Below are positions 1 through 13,100 of a stretch of 64,000 nt of DNA, piece after piece (position 1 is the stretch's first letter; each line of letters opens with the position of its first letter). The notes below the pieces were generated by a model, which worked only from the letters and a program-made list of their open reading frames with translations, was not told the origin of the DNA and made no database searches. This DNA comes from Argentina anserina. Lineage: Eukaryota; Streptophyta; Magnoliopsida; Rosales; Rosaceae. A program made the translations under genes and the position numbers. The stretch lies in NCBI RefSeq assembly GCF_933775445.1, contig NC_065874.1, forward strand, positions 6,095,001 to 6,159,000. Direction: 5' to 3'.

Positions 1-132
1 AGCAGTCTCCTCTTGGGTTGGTTTTGGTGTCTCGGACTGTAAGCGACGTGCTTGAACATGAAGAGTATCTAAGGCGAAAATCAAACTCAACATGAAAATG
101 AGACGCAAGTAACCGATTTTGCAAGTAGCCAT
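1..132 (-). CDS. Small secreted-type protein, N-terminal part (runs off left edge)
   Basis: An open frame reads leftward without a stop from ATG codons at 147, 144 and 132 to base 1. From the ATG at 132 it begins MATCKIGYLRLIFMLSLIFA, a short basic start followed by a hydrophobic stretch typical of a signal peptide. It then turns hydrophilic and charged (QARRLQ, then Pro/Thr/Glu-rich). The ATG at 132 is preferred because it sits in a good context (AGAATGGCT); the two upstream ATGs would add five residues. This layout is common in precursors of small secreted peptides, but the part that would name the family lies outside the window. A TATA box at 341-348 and a second TATATAA at 170-176 lie upstream. 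Function is not recognised. Confidence 0.5.
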   Translation of the reverse strand, partial: MATCKIGYLRLIFMLSLIFALDTLHVQARRLQSETPKPTQEETA

Positions 133-340
133 TCTGATGGACATCATGGAAAGCTCAAAGCTTGAGTGGTTATATAGAGAAAGATATGTATGAAGCTATG
201 AAGAAGACTTGGACAGGTATTGAAAGTGGAAGCTACCAGAATGAATGTGCATGGCCCTTGATGATCGTGCCCTAGCTATTCCCATTAGAGAAGAGGAGTA
301 ACTGAGGAGACAAGAAATGCAGAGTTTTAGAGGCTGTGAT

Positions 341-348
341 GGTATATA
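341..348 (-). promoter_or_regulatory. TATA box, probable promoter of the left-edge gene
   Basis: TATATATA is followed on the minus strand, about 30 bases on, by a C/T-rich stretch typical of plant transcript leaders. A short upstream frame (ATG at 280, ending near 196) lies between it and the main start. A second TATATAA (170-176) is closer to the gene but would leave almost no leader, so the distal box is preferred. Confidence 0.35.
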
Positions 349-390
349 TAGTCGGAGAAGGCTTGAATTGAGTGCCATCCATATCTCCAT

Positions 391-868
391 GCATCAGTTG
401 GTGCTGATTTACATGTGTCATGATATTTAACCAATTCTTCCATGTGTCTCTTCAACACTTGTTTTCACGCATGCGCAGCGTCGACACTACCATAAATTCC
501 TCGATCAGACTTGGTAGTTAATATAAGAGCATGTCATTAAATTTTACCAGAGTTGTTTACTGTATGTTACTGCATGCTGCCCAAGTCTCTATAGACTATA
601 GAGGAATAAAATCTGAGAAAGATGGCAATTATGCACGCTTTGAAAGAAATTAAAAAAGAAATTTGTACAGCGAGAGCGAGAGAGAGAGAGAGAGAGTAAA
701 CGTTGTTGATTAGTACAATTTACCACTGTATCTATACTACAGATACTTCAATATCTTACAAGATCATAGATTTACAATATAACGAATTAAAAAATGGTTA
801 ATCACATCTTGCAAGCAAAAACTAAAGCCAACCAAAAAGAAAAAAACAAAGCACTTCATTCTCAAGCC
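391..868. other. Intergenic region with GA microsatellite
   Basis: This is the space between the upstream end of the left-edge gene and the 3' end of the subtilase. It holds a (GA)n run at about 679-696. The right part is probably the 3' untranslated region of the subtilase gene. No further gene is visible. Confidence 0.5.
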
Positions 869-3800
869 TTAGCTGTTAGTGGTAGTAGTATTATATGAGA
901 TTTTGACAATGACAGACAAAGGAATATTGACAACATGACCTTGATTGCCAAACAATCCTATCCTTCCATAGCTAGCAGCAGTGTTGTTGCTCGTAGCATT
1001 GAAGAATACACTCAATACCTGTGTCTCCCCACTAGCAATGTAAAAATGTGATGGAGACACTTTAAGTGAAACTCCGAAAGGAGCACTCCAGCCAACACTA
1101 TAACTCTCATTTCCAGCAACGTTGATCACAGTTCTTAGAACAGTTCTAGACTGGTTAAGGTTTGCTATTGTTATAGATGGTAAATTCAGGTCTCCGGCAT
1201 TGATAGTAGAGTTATAAACCCAACAGCTCAGACCAGTGTAATTCAAAACCACAGGAGCTGATCCATTAATGCCACAAAGAAATGACATATAATTGTCATA
1301 ACCTACACCATAACATATGCATTTCAGACATGATAAGGTTAACCACATAAATTTCTAAATAAGGTAAGTTCTAAGATGAGGGTGTTATCTAACTTATGGA
1401 AAGAGATTGAGTAACTTACTGGAATCAAAAATCAATCCTGGATTTAGTGCTCCTGTAGCATTTACAAAACCACTACCCATGTCGAATGGCGTTGCTGGAG
1501 ATTGGTTCTGATCTGGAAAGGCATAAGCACGTTGAGCCATTATTGGACAACCAGTCTTGTCATATAGAGAAGCCGACGTTGAAAGGGCGGATGCAATGGC
1601 TGAAGGACTGAAATTGGGAAACTTCTGCTTAACCAGTGCAGCAAGACCGGCAACATGAGGAGCAGCCATACTTGTCCCTGACAACATTGCAAAGCTCTCA
1701 CCTGAAAGGTAGTCAATAGACACGTAACGTTATATAATATTGTTTTATAAGACAAGGAGAGCTTTGTTGTCACTTGTGAACCAACAAAGTTTCAGTGCGA
1801 GTATAAATCACTATAACTGTTACCAATTGTCTGCAATTTTACCTTGAAACTCAACTGAGTCTGCGCCCATAGAACTCCAAGCAGCCCAAATAGAGTTTCC
1901 AGGAGCTACCAAATTGGGTTTCATTATGTCTGCAATATCAAGAGAATTGTCTTCTGGATCCGGTCCTCTAGCAGAGTAATACATGACCTTTGGAGAAATA
2001 CTACTATAGTTTGCTTTTGTACCACCACAAATGGCTGCAACTGCTCCAAATTTAATAATTTTCTTTGTCGTGATATCTATCCCCAAGGAACGATTATAGT
2101 ATTGGATTAAGGCCTGCCACATGTAAAGCCTTAGAAAAATGCTGAGAGAGAGAGAGAGAGAGAGAGTTGCCAACCCTCTAGATCTATGCCCATGTAGCAA
2201 CATCCATTTTGACAATTAAACTCTCTGAATAGAATATACTTATAGATAACAAAGGATTAAACAAATGTATGTGCATGCATAAACATAAAACCACACCTTG
2301 GAATCCTCCGGGGAAGATATTATGATGCCAGGTAATTTCATTGGTGTTGGGTTGAGCTGAAAACCGATCATAAAAGAATCCATATAAAAAACCACACCAA
2401 CTGCACTTAAGTTTTGCGCTGTCTGTAAGGCTTGCTGTATTGTGGACATTCCAAGCACAAATCGAATTGAGTAGCTGCAAATCAAAAGGTTACCCTGGAC
2501 CAGATCCTGATTGAAGTTACTCGAGTCTTGGCATTCACTTACATACATGTCATCTGTAACTGTTGTATCATTATTCAAAGCATGTATTGCAGAAACCAGT
2601 GTGTAACTGGTATCATTCTGTGTAGCGGCTGAAACAGAAACAGACACTCATTAGGTTCACCTTCATTTTAACTGGTTGCAGTCATGGTTCACGATTTCAC
2701 ATGCAAGTTGCAATGTCATGCATGAAGATAAGATAATCTCAAGGAACAGATTAGTAATGTCATACTTGAGATGGCAACGACATGTCTAAAACGTTAAACT
2801 CTGGCAAGATTATGGATACAATTACAGCTTTCATGCATAAAACTGGCTACTTAAGGATCAGGACTAATATTGAAGTGACTTTGTTAAGTCTATGTATGAA
2901 GTGGGGATTGTACAGCTCTATTATTTAATAACTTAACATATGTTTGTGTAAGGATCAATCTGCTAGTGACATTTAGTTGGTGAAAGGAACCAAGTTTAGT
3001 ATTTACTAAATCAAGGTTATCTCCAAGGTCAAAAACAGAGATAAAATCACACAGCATCAGCTACCAAACATATCAACTTTCAATATATACATATACATAC
3101 ACAAGCACACGTACGCACACACAAATATAGAAAGTTATGCGTTATTTTCAATTGTATATATACATAATTAGCAGTGTTTTTTCATAATAAACTCTGATTC
3201 TGCCTCTAATTTGACCACGTCATCTACTTTATTCTAAATAACACACCTGATACTGCTACATGTATAGAAAGTTATGCTCTATGATGCACCAGTACTGTAG
3301 CTTTCAACAATCACTAGCATATAATGTAGGCTACAAGATTCATTATTTTAGACATCCTCCGATTCCTCCCCCTAACTTGCTGAGAATTTTTAATAGAAAA
3401 AATATATGAGCCTTGGAGAAAGAAATAAAATCACTTCAAAATCTCAGAACATTTACATATTAGTGACCAATCACTCATTGTATTTCACAGAAGATCCAAA
3501 TATAGATGCTCACGCTGTCACACCATATGATGGACCTATGCCTAGTGGACCTAGTTTCATTAAGAGTAGTGACCCAGTCTATCAGTTCACAAGAATGAAA
3601 AGTGCATGAATACTGTTGTTAAATGATCCTATGGGGAAAGAACAGAAATTGAGCAATAAGCAGCAGCGAACAAACTTACGTGCAAGTCCTACTCCAGGAA
3701 TGGTGACGTTGTTGCCAAGTGTTATAGAGTTGCTGTAGGTTCTGTCATGAGAAGCAGAACCAACGGTGAAGATCCATGGACTGTACGAAGACATGCTTTT

Positions 3801-6272
3801 TGGTGATGGTCCCGTATTTCCTGCTGCTTGGACAACAAATATACCAGCCTTGACGGCTGATAGTGATGCCATATCTATGGGGTTGAAAAAGGTTGCAACT
3901 CCGGGAGGACGTCTATTGGGAGTGATTGATAAGCTTATAATGTCAACTCCATCCTGAGCAGCCTGGAATGCAAATAGATTATAGTTTTCCCGTTTTGGTT
4001 AAGAACACCAGTGAAGATTCATTAGCTGTTTGATAGATTAGTCTTCAGAAATGCCATATCGCAGGTACCTGGTCTATTGCAGCAACAACATCAGCAGCAA
4101 AGCCTCCAAAGCTTTTGTACAGTGCCTTGTAAACAGCAATGCTGGAATAAATAGGCAAGTGATCAAGATAGTATAACCAAATATACTCACAATTCAACCA
4201 TACAGAAAAAAGGCCAAAGAGAGGAAAGGGAAAAGATGACCGTGTATCTAATTGTTCCAGCAACATTTAACATAACAAGAATATACTACGAGACTCAGAT
4301 CTAGATTAATTACTGTGATCGAGGAGCCATCCCACTAGCGTGTCCAAACTGATGCCCAGCAACAACAACGGGAATTCCATGGTTCCCTGCAGCAATGGAA
4401 GCAGTGTGCCTGTAAATTCATATTGAGATCCATCAACTACCTTTTAAAATGGAAGCTAGCCACATGAAAGCAGACACTTTTACATATCATCTTGCATAGC
4501 AATTATCAAGATTCTGCGTCTGTTGTTTAATTATCATCAAAAACTACATGCTGCCCTGAAAATGTAAATTAAAGCCATATAAACATTTCAAACTTTCCAT
4601 GGTGTACTGGTTTACTACTTTTTCTTTGGGAAATTAAGGAAACTCACGTTCCATGGCCATCACCATCAAAAGGAGAAGCATAGTCCTGGGATATATTAAA
4701 AACACCCCTGGTTATAGCAGATGCTGCAAAGTGGCGGGCCGCTAGAAGCTTCCTATTGCATGAACCAGATGGAAAATCTCGAGTAACCTCACATACGCCC
4801 GAGAAATGAGCCGGAACTGGATATGGATGTTTAGAATTATCAGCAAAACTACTGTGTGTTGGATCAATGCCAGTATCAATAAAACCAATCACAACCCCTT
4901 CTCCAGCTGATTTAAATCCACCTCCTTGGACCCATGCTCCTTGTGGTAATCCCAAGAATTGAGGAGTATGGGTTGTTGCAGTTCTAACGGAGAAGTCCAG
5001 AACCACATTTGCTACTTCTCTCCTCCTGGAAAGCTTATTAACCTATTCACAAAATGTCACCCGGTTAGGAAGTTGTTTCAGTGCATCTTTTCACTAAAAT
5101 CCGAATAATGTTCCATTTTACAAGAAGATGTGAAGGTGATCATTCATAATTCAAATTTAGAGCACACAGCTGTATAGATCATAATAACTATGAAAAAATA
5201 TGATAATAGTTGTTTCACTAATAGTGTTATGCTGGTAATATACCTGATCTGGGGTAACAAGCACAGCGAAACCATTAATCGAGTAGTGGTAGCTGTAAAG
5301 CTTCAGATATTTCTCCCCTCTCAACGTCCTCCTCAATAATGAATCATGAACTCGAGCAATGTATGAGCCATACTTAGGATCCGTCCTTGAGATATTTACA
5401 GACCTAAATCAAAATCATGTAAAACCAATAAACCATCATCAATCAAGTTAAGGGTCCTAATGATACAAACAGCCTGAATTCATCAGATAATTAGACACAA
5501 AAAGGAAACAATGGAATTTTACAGGAGGATATGGAAAAGGAAAAGAAAATAAACATATGAATTTTGCACAATAATTACGAAAAAGGATATAACTTGAACA
5601 TGATTAAGGCACTACCCCTATACTGGGTGAAGGACAATATGATCAGTACAATTTTCCTCATGAACATAACAAAACAATTCGTACAGACAGCATACTAAAA
5701 CAATCAACAAAAGACCCCATGATTGGGACATTGAAGCAAGTGCAGAATGTTTTTATTACATCTATAATTCAAGTTCTTAACTTCTTATATAACAACAGCT
5801 GATAGCAAAACTAAGCCCAACCCATCACACAACCCTGTGCAAGAGCCCAAATCAATTTCTCCCCAATTGAATACTTATTTTCAGGTGTCCAAATCACAGG
5901 TGGAAATAAAATTCAACAATTCTAAATAGTACTAGCTCTACTTGGATCACAATCGAAAAACCAGTAAGCTGTATATTAAACAGAGAAAAACAATATCAAA
6001 TCAATGTAATTTCAGACTCTTAAGTAAAGCTTCGAAATTGAAGAGAAGAAAAACTACCTTGGTTTGTGAATGCTCAACCTCTCAGTATCCCCATTCAAAC
6101 CTTGACTGTTCTTTCTAGCTTCACCCAAGTAATGAGCAACAGGAGCTTGTTTAAGAGTGACAATATACACAGCAGAGCTGTTACCAAAATCATCATCATC
6201 CTGACACCAAGAGCTCATAACCATCCCCAAAACAAGCAACACCACCAAATGCGCCCCATGAATTCTTCCCAT
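869..6272 (-). CDS. SBT2: Subtilisin-like serine protease, SBT2 subfamily
   Basis: Exons on the minus strand: 6058-6272, 5244-5403, 4648-5042, 4314-4409, 4069-4141, 3680-3962, 2297-2628, 1843-2113, 1420-1701, 869-1302. All junctions are GT-AG. The total is 2541 nt (846 aa), normal for SBT2. Order: signal peptide (ending near SSWCQ), I9 prodomain (AVYIVTLKQAP onward), then the S8 catalytic domain with Asp at about 181 (FIDTGID), His at about 255 (DGHGTHTAS), oxyanion Asn at about 362 (QAAGNTGPS) and Ser at about 619 (SGTSMAAPHVAG). A PA-type insert lies between Asn and Ser, and a fibronectin-III-like tail follows with several N-glycosylation sites. The prodomain resembles Arabidopsis SBT2.1-SBT2.3 more than SBT2.5 or SBT2.6. 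It should be secreted and act in the cell wall; its substrate is unknown. No defect was seen. Intron 6 (2629-3679) is the longest. Confidence 0.95.
2144..2166. repeat. GA microsatellite in subtilase intron
   Basis: A (GA)n run of about 11 units lies just upstream (in gene sense) of exon 8 of the subtilase. Its reverse complement is a pyrimidine run about 30 bases before the 3' splice site. Confidence 0.8.
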
Positions 6273-8976
6273 TTTCAGACCCCAAATCCCAATAACTTCA
6301 AATCTACAGAAGAAAAACTTCCCCAGATGAGCAGAACCGCCTCAAAGCTCAAGCCTTTCAGCAACCCAAGTGCTCCATTTGCTAAAAAGGAAGCTGCTTT
6401 ACAGCAACATTTGCAGTTTGAAGAAGAAGAAGAAGAACTACAAAACCAGAGAGACCCTTTAGTTCAATGTGAACAAGGGTGTGAAAGAGAACTCTTCACA
6501 GATAAGAAGTGATCTGAGTGATGAAAGCAGCCTTCATTTACTGTGAAAAATGAACCCTTTTCCTTCCTTCTTTTTCTTTCTTTTTTGTTTTGGGTGCAGA
6601 CAGAGAGAGAGAGAGAGAGTAAAGAAGCAGAGTGAAGGCAGAGGCAGTATTAATATCTGGAGCACTGAGAATCTGCAACACACTTTGTTGGGTGCTGTGC
6701 CATTTGAACGTTTAGTTTATTATCAAGCAAAGTGGGAAAATACAAAAGGCTTCAGCATTGAGAAATATGAACGTTTTTTTTTTCTCTTGTTTTGTTCTTA
6801 TTATCTCAACGGTATATGGTCTTTAGGCTAAGAACATATATTCCTGCACCATTTTTGGACATTGTGAGTTTGTGACTAGACATCTAAATATACAAAACTC
6901 ATCTGCTGTAGTGGTTTTGCTGTAAAAGTTTTGTATCAATACTAAATCCATACTTTAGGTAGATAGTTTGGTAATCGGAGATTAATTCAAAGCCAAACAG
7001 ACTCGATGTAGCATTAATCATTGACATGTTATTGTATAAAAGTAGTCTGCATAATGTATTGGAAAAATTTATGTACTGTGAATCAATCTTTGTTCTAAAC
7101 TTTTAGTATATTGGTACGGTGGTACCTACTGAGTATTATTTTCATTGATTAGGAAATAATATCAGTATATGTGGAAAACTGCAAATACCAGATGAAAATG
7201 GTTGCTAAAAATGGGATCTTCAAGCTTCATTGTCTTTTCTTTTTCTTTTTTTCTCATAGAACCTGGATGATGGTGGTCATGATGGGTCAAGCTTCTCTGG
7301 TTTGGAGCTTTGCTTTGGGTTGTCTACTTGTTCCAACGTTATAATTTTTTATAAGGTCACCCGTGAGTGTGCGAAAATGGGGAGAGAGACTCCTTTGGTT
7401 TGGTTGGGTGGGTGGGGGTGTTGTGGGACGGTGGTGTATTGAGTAGTCTAGGGTGTTTGAGTACCATATGTGAACCTGACTGCGACTTCTATTCCAAGGT
7501 TTACTATTGTCTTCTTCCCCATCACCCATTTCTCTGTGTCACCGACGAGTAGCTTCTTCAGTCAGGCCGTTAGGGGACTTCAACTATATCAAACTTATTC
7601 TGATCAGCACTCAAAGTGTGTGTCGTTACTTACTAAAGATATCCGGAGTTAAAATTTTAGTTTTTTAGATTTTAACACGGTAAGTCAGACATGTGACGTG
7701 ATACAATTGTCATAAGAGCTATAAAATGACTTGTTAAAACAATAGATTAAGTCGTTTATGCTTTCTTATGGTTATTGGAATGACATTAACGACAAACATA
7801 TTATGCTCGATTCAATTTGCAGTGTCTTGCTAGCCCTTATAACAAGCGAAATACACAGAGAGCTTCTGGTGTCCCATACATTTCTGTACCGTGACTATCG
7901 TCCCATATGCCAGTAGGGCTGGTACTGCTCTGCTTTTAGAAACCATGATGGTTCTATTTTAATAGTCGTTGGAAGTTCATGGTGTCCTCCATTGTGCCAA
8001 AAGAACCTGATTCCTACAATCTTTAGGATCATTCTCTTTTGGAGTCTAAATCATGACCTTCTCCATGTGACAAAATCAAAAGGAAAAAACAACATGTCTA
8101 CCACTCAACCGTTGCTCATTCACACCATCTAATCTATATGGAGGATACAAATGATTGTGGTCGAGTACTATTGTACTACCAGAGAAAGACTGGTGCCATA
8201 TCTAACTTTTGCAATCCTCTTTCATTTCACATATTCAGCAGAAAAGTTGGCAGTTGGCACAAACATCTGGTATCTGCTAATTTAGTAGAGTCCTCAATTC
8301 AATCGAAGTAAGAATAACGACTTTGATAGTTTGATTCTTAGTGCAAAGAACAAAACATGACTATCACATTGTGGGTAACTTGTTACCAACATTTTGTCCG
8401 GTATAAGCTAATAAGCTTTAACAGTTTAACCTACTAAGAGCCTTAGGTCATTTCCAATCCACTCAAGTTAAAGGGCTAAAAGACATTAGGTGAGGGCTAA
8501 AAAATATTGTTAAGGGCTATTTAGTCCTTTGAGTAGGTTTTAATTTTTTTTGTTTATTCAATAGATCATCCACATCTAATTTTCATTATCAACTACATTT
8601 AATTTTAATTATGTATTTTTATTAATACAGTTAATTTAAAATTTAATGATTAAAATAATTAACTTTAATTTTGATGATTAATACAATTAATTTTAATTTT
8701 AATTGATTAATAAAAATGTTGAGGATTAAAATTAAAAAAATGGATTAAAAGAATAATATATATATATGTCAACCTCACTATATTTCTCTATTCCAAGAAA
8801 ATAATCTATACAACCTCACTATATATATATATATATATTTTTTATTATTATTATTGGAATGAGTATTTTGTTGATACATTTATGAAGCAAACAACTATTT
8901 TCTTTCTAGTTGAAGCAAACGGCTACTTTTGAGGTAGATAAGTTCACAATGTCATTGCTTCATTTTTTTTATTTTG
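6273..8976. other. Intergenic: subtilase upstream region and degenerate repeats
   Basis: The first ~350 bases are purine-rich (GAAGAAGAA near 6421; GA run at 6602-6620) and are the likely leader and promoter of the subtilase. An open frame at 7287-7529 (minus) shows no recognisable domain and is not called. Near 8449 there is a TTA followed by GGTCATTTCCAATCC and several GGGCTAAAA motifs, like the degenerate end of the TIR family seen at 38286. A/T-rich DNA with TA runs (8754-8767, 8819-8838) follows. Confidence 0.5.
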
Positions 8977-8985
8977 TTAAATTTA

Positions 8986-9668
8986 GGGTAAATTCCTTCT
9001 ATAGCACTTGAGGTATGACCAATTGGATACTTTGGTACATATTGTTTCAAAGATGACAGTTTGATACATGAAGTTAGGTTTTATACGACACGTTAGTACT
9101 CATGTTGACTAATGAGAGGGTAAAATAGACATTTAAGTATATATTTAAAAAAAATACGAGTTTTATGTGTTCATTATCCTCCAATATTAATCGTTTTATG
9201 TATTTAAGTTAATATTTTTAGGTCATATTGATAGTATAAGTCAGTTTTATGTTTATGAAATTCAATCGTCTAACAAAATTACTCTGCAAGGTTTATTTAA
9301 TTAATTAAAAGCATTCTCGTGGGTATTTAAATCATAAATTATAGATTTCCTAAAAAAAACCAAAATTTTCATCTTTAATTAAAGCTTAAAATTTTCATGT
9401 TTATTTTCTCGCAAATAATACAAAAATGATAAATAACAAATTGATAGAAATTAGCCTTGAGCCCATAAAAATTCTATTTGTATTTTTAATTTTTGATAAA
9501 TAATATATAAATGTCAATTTTACCATATATATTTAACAAAAAAGTCAACATAAGTATTAAAGTGTCACATAAAATCTAACTTTAGGTACCAAGGTGTCAT
9601 CTTTGAAACATTAGGTATTTAAAGTGTCTAAATCATAATACCTCAGGTACTATAGAAGGAATTTACCC
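8986..9668. mobile_element. Mutator-like MITE with ~125-bp terminal inverted repeats
   Basis: The left arm begins GGGTAAATTCCTTCTATAG and the right end is its near-perfect inverse (CTATAGAAGGAATTTACCC). The arms stay paired for about 125 bases, down to GTTGAC/GTCAAC. Flanking 9-bp direct repeats (8977-8985 TTAAATTTA, 9669-9677 TTAAATATA) differ at one base. Long TIRs with a 9-bp target duplication are the signature of Mutator-like elements. The 683-bp element has no coding capacity. Confidence 0.85.
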
Positions 9669-10146
9669 TTAAATATATATTATTACGTCAAATGTGGTTA
9701 AAATAGAGAAGTGAGAGGTAATAATAATTTTAATTTAAATATATAATACAATGTCGGAACTAATTTTTTAATTATGAAAATAACTTATTTACTTGAAATA
9801 AGGTTCTAATACAAAATTATAATATTTACAACCTCAAATCTTAAAATATAATCTAGGACTAAAAATTTAGACATATAAGTTAGAGACGGTTGATGTCACG
9901 ATAATTTAACTTTTCAGAATTAACATTTTAGTCTTGAGACTATTTTTAGTATTTCGGGTCGAAGATGAGCTCAGGTGAAGCGATTTACAAACAGAAAGAC
10001 TAGGTTATGAGCCCATATACAACATCAGTCTAGGCCCACAGTTTCACTGGTGCTGAATTGAAAGTGATAGGTATATCTGAACTGATCAAAGTTTGGGGCG
10101 CCAATTGAAGAGTTGAAAAGTTTATCCAGTTTTTGAGTGAGTGAGG

Positions 10147-13100
10147 ATGTTATTGGCAATGGCAGCCATAGCAATAGCTTCACCAAATCCCCTGCATTCA
10201 TCTCTCACTTTGTCAAATGCCAGAGGAAGAAGAGCCTTCTGTACTAGAAGAAGAACCCATTCTCTGAAGATTAGTGGGTCCAGTCTTGCTGATGGCTCTG
10301 CTCTCTTCCAAGCAGCCCATTACACTGTATGAGTTTCAATACTTCTGCTTTGCTTTCATGTTGGGTTCATTTAAATTTTTTGAGTATATGGGAGCGTTAC
10401 TGTTGTTGATAATGATTTTAGGGGTGTATAACACTTTTTTAGAGTTAAAAGATTGATCTTTGTTGTGATTTGTGAGTAAGGTCTGAAGCTTTGCTAGCAA
10501 TTAGAACATGGAGAAAGTGAAAGCAGGAAACTTTGCAGTTTTTATGCTATAATAGTGTTTAAGACTTTAAGCTATTTGGCTGTGGACAAGAAGTTACATA
10601 TATGACAGAATTATGACATTTCTATTGTGAGATCACAGTATTCATGGCTTTCTGGTTGAATTTGGAGATATAGCTTGTAACTGTGGCTGGATTAATTGAA
10701 ACTATAGCTGGCTAGTTTAGCCAGGAAGAAGCATGAATAACGAAATTATGAAAGACTGACAACAGTTATCTCTATTTATTTTTGTCTTGCTTTAGTGATG
10801 TCTGGATGCTTTGTATATGTAGGAACTAATTGAAGGAAGATTCATATTTGAATTTCTAGGTGGATAACTATATTAAGAGTGGTATGGTGATTGGGCTAGG
10901 GTCTGGTATAGCTTCTGGTATGGCCATGCAGTATATAGGTCTGCAACTTGGAGCTGGTGCTTTTAAGGACATAGTGGGGATACCGATGTAAGTATGCATT
11001 CTTTCACCTCGTCGATCTTATTAGGAATTTACAGTCATCTTTTTGTCTCCGTTTGTTCTGCATATGATTCTTGGGCTCCTTCTGAAGTTTATAAAATACT
11101 GCAAGTGACTATTGATGTCCTAGAAATATATTGAACTTGGTATTTCAGCACAATATATATTGAACTTGGTATTCAGTTATATAAAATACCAAGTGGAACT
11201 AGAGTCAGACTCTAATCCTACGAAGGGTGGTCGTGCTTTCTTTTCTTTCCCACCCCCTCCATCTATCATAAAGGAGTATTGCTTTTCCTTTTGCAGGTCA
11301 GTAGCATCTGCAAATGAGGCGGCAAAGGCAGGAATTCCGTTGGGTCATTATGAGGATAGTTCTCGAGTGTGTACAGATTCTAATCATCTGAAAATTTCCA
11401 TTTTCATTTATATTTTTCTGTATTATATTATGCTTTCGAGGATGGTGCACTTGTACTTGTCTGTTAATCCAGAAAACACCCCAGTAATTGTCATGTCTAT
11501 ACATTCCCCTTTTGATTCGAGAAAAGAAAAAGTTACACTTGTATTGAACAACTCTGAAATTATCACGAGTTCACGACATAAAAATTGAAAATGAAAAAAA
11601 ATGATATTCTAGCTATCTAGTTCGTACATATATTATTAGACATTTTCTTGATCAGTGTGCTTTCCACCACCTTCAGTGTGTTCAATATAAGATTCCCCCT
11701 AAAATTATACCTTAGTAGATTATCATTTTTAACTTACTTTTTTGTAGATTGATTTTGCATTTGATGATGCTGATATAATAGAAGAAAGGACACTTATTGC
11801 TGTCATTGGGAGAACAAGATCGCAGGGTGAGGAGTCTATAATCCAAGAGAAGGTGATTTATGATAATATTGCCTATAATATATAGGGTGTTCTAAATTCA
11901 AGTCATTGCTCGGCAAAGTTCTCTAGCAGTGCAAGTTATTTCACATTTATTTTAACTTGGATAAATTGATATATCAGAGTTATGTTTCTTATGATTTAGC
12001 CCACACTTTTTGTTTCTTTTTGTTGGCAGACTATATTGAACGCAGCCAATAAACTTGTCTTCATAGTCAGAGAAAACCAGTATAAATGTGGTATGGATGG
12101 CTCTATTCCAGTTCTGGTAAATCCTGTAAGTGGCTATGCTCAAAATCTCTTTCAGTCAAGATTTTAACAAACCAGAATAAGAATGATTTTCTATACAGTC
12201 AAAGTAATTTTCAGGTAAACTGGATGGAAACTGCTGAAGAGATTGATGACCTGTTTTTAGGTGATGCAGAGGTCTGCTTCTATACTGTGAAGTCACTATT
12301 TCAGTATTTTATTTTATATTACCTTAATCGATTACATTTTATAATAGGAACCTAAGCACTTGCCACTGTCTCAGTAAACAGGTGATTTATCTCAAATTAG
12401 TTCTCTATATAAGAATTTTTCAGGGTCTCCTAGCTAGGAAGTACCAATGGTGAATAAGCGGTGTGCAATACTTACAAACCAAAAGAAAAATACTTTTATT
12501 TTTCAAGATGAAAATAGTTGTGAATAACAAGATGTAGCTCTAATCTTCTAATCTTCTAATCTTCTAGTTCCTACATAAAGAGTGTTCCGCCCTTCATAAC
12601 CAGTAACCAGCTTTCTCTTTTACTAAGCCCTCATTCGACAAATCTTGCATTATAAAGAATCATAAAAGATGAAAAAGCAGCTGGCAACATCATGTGGACC
12701 ATGGTGTTTCCACACGCTCTCTGTGTTTATTCTCAAGAAATTGTAGACGCTCTTGCAACATCGTGTGGATTATGGTGGTTTGCGCACAAGTACAGTGATT
12801 ATGTTCAGGAAGTTGTAGAAATACTTTTGCAATGTAAGTCTTGGGTACTAATAGAATGGATACCATCAGATTTTTAGTATTGCTAGTTTCCAGCCTTCCA
12901 TTTATGAAGCACATGCAAATCACAGTTAGAAATTGTTCATGAGAGAAAGGAGCTAGATTGATATTGTCAAATTACTCTCGTCTTTTCTAATTGGATTTCC
13001 TTCTAATCCCTCTGAAGCTCTGGAGGAGACCCTCAGTTGGGCTGGCAGGGCCTCATGGTGGTCAGTTCCCTCTAGTCACCAGAGAAGGCCATAACGTTAT

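Noticed and set aside
7287..7529. Open frame of 80 codons (minus) upstream of the subtilase
   Set aside because: Composition is irregular, with no domain, no splice continuation and an overlapping open frame on the other strand; probably chance.
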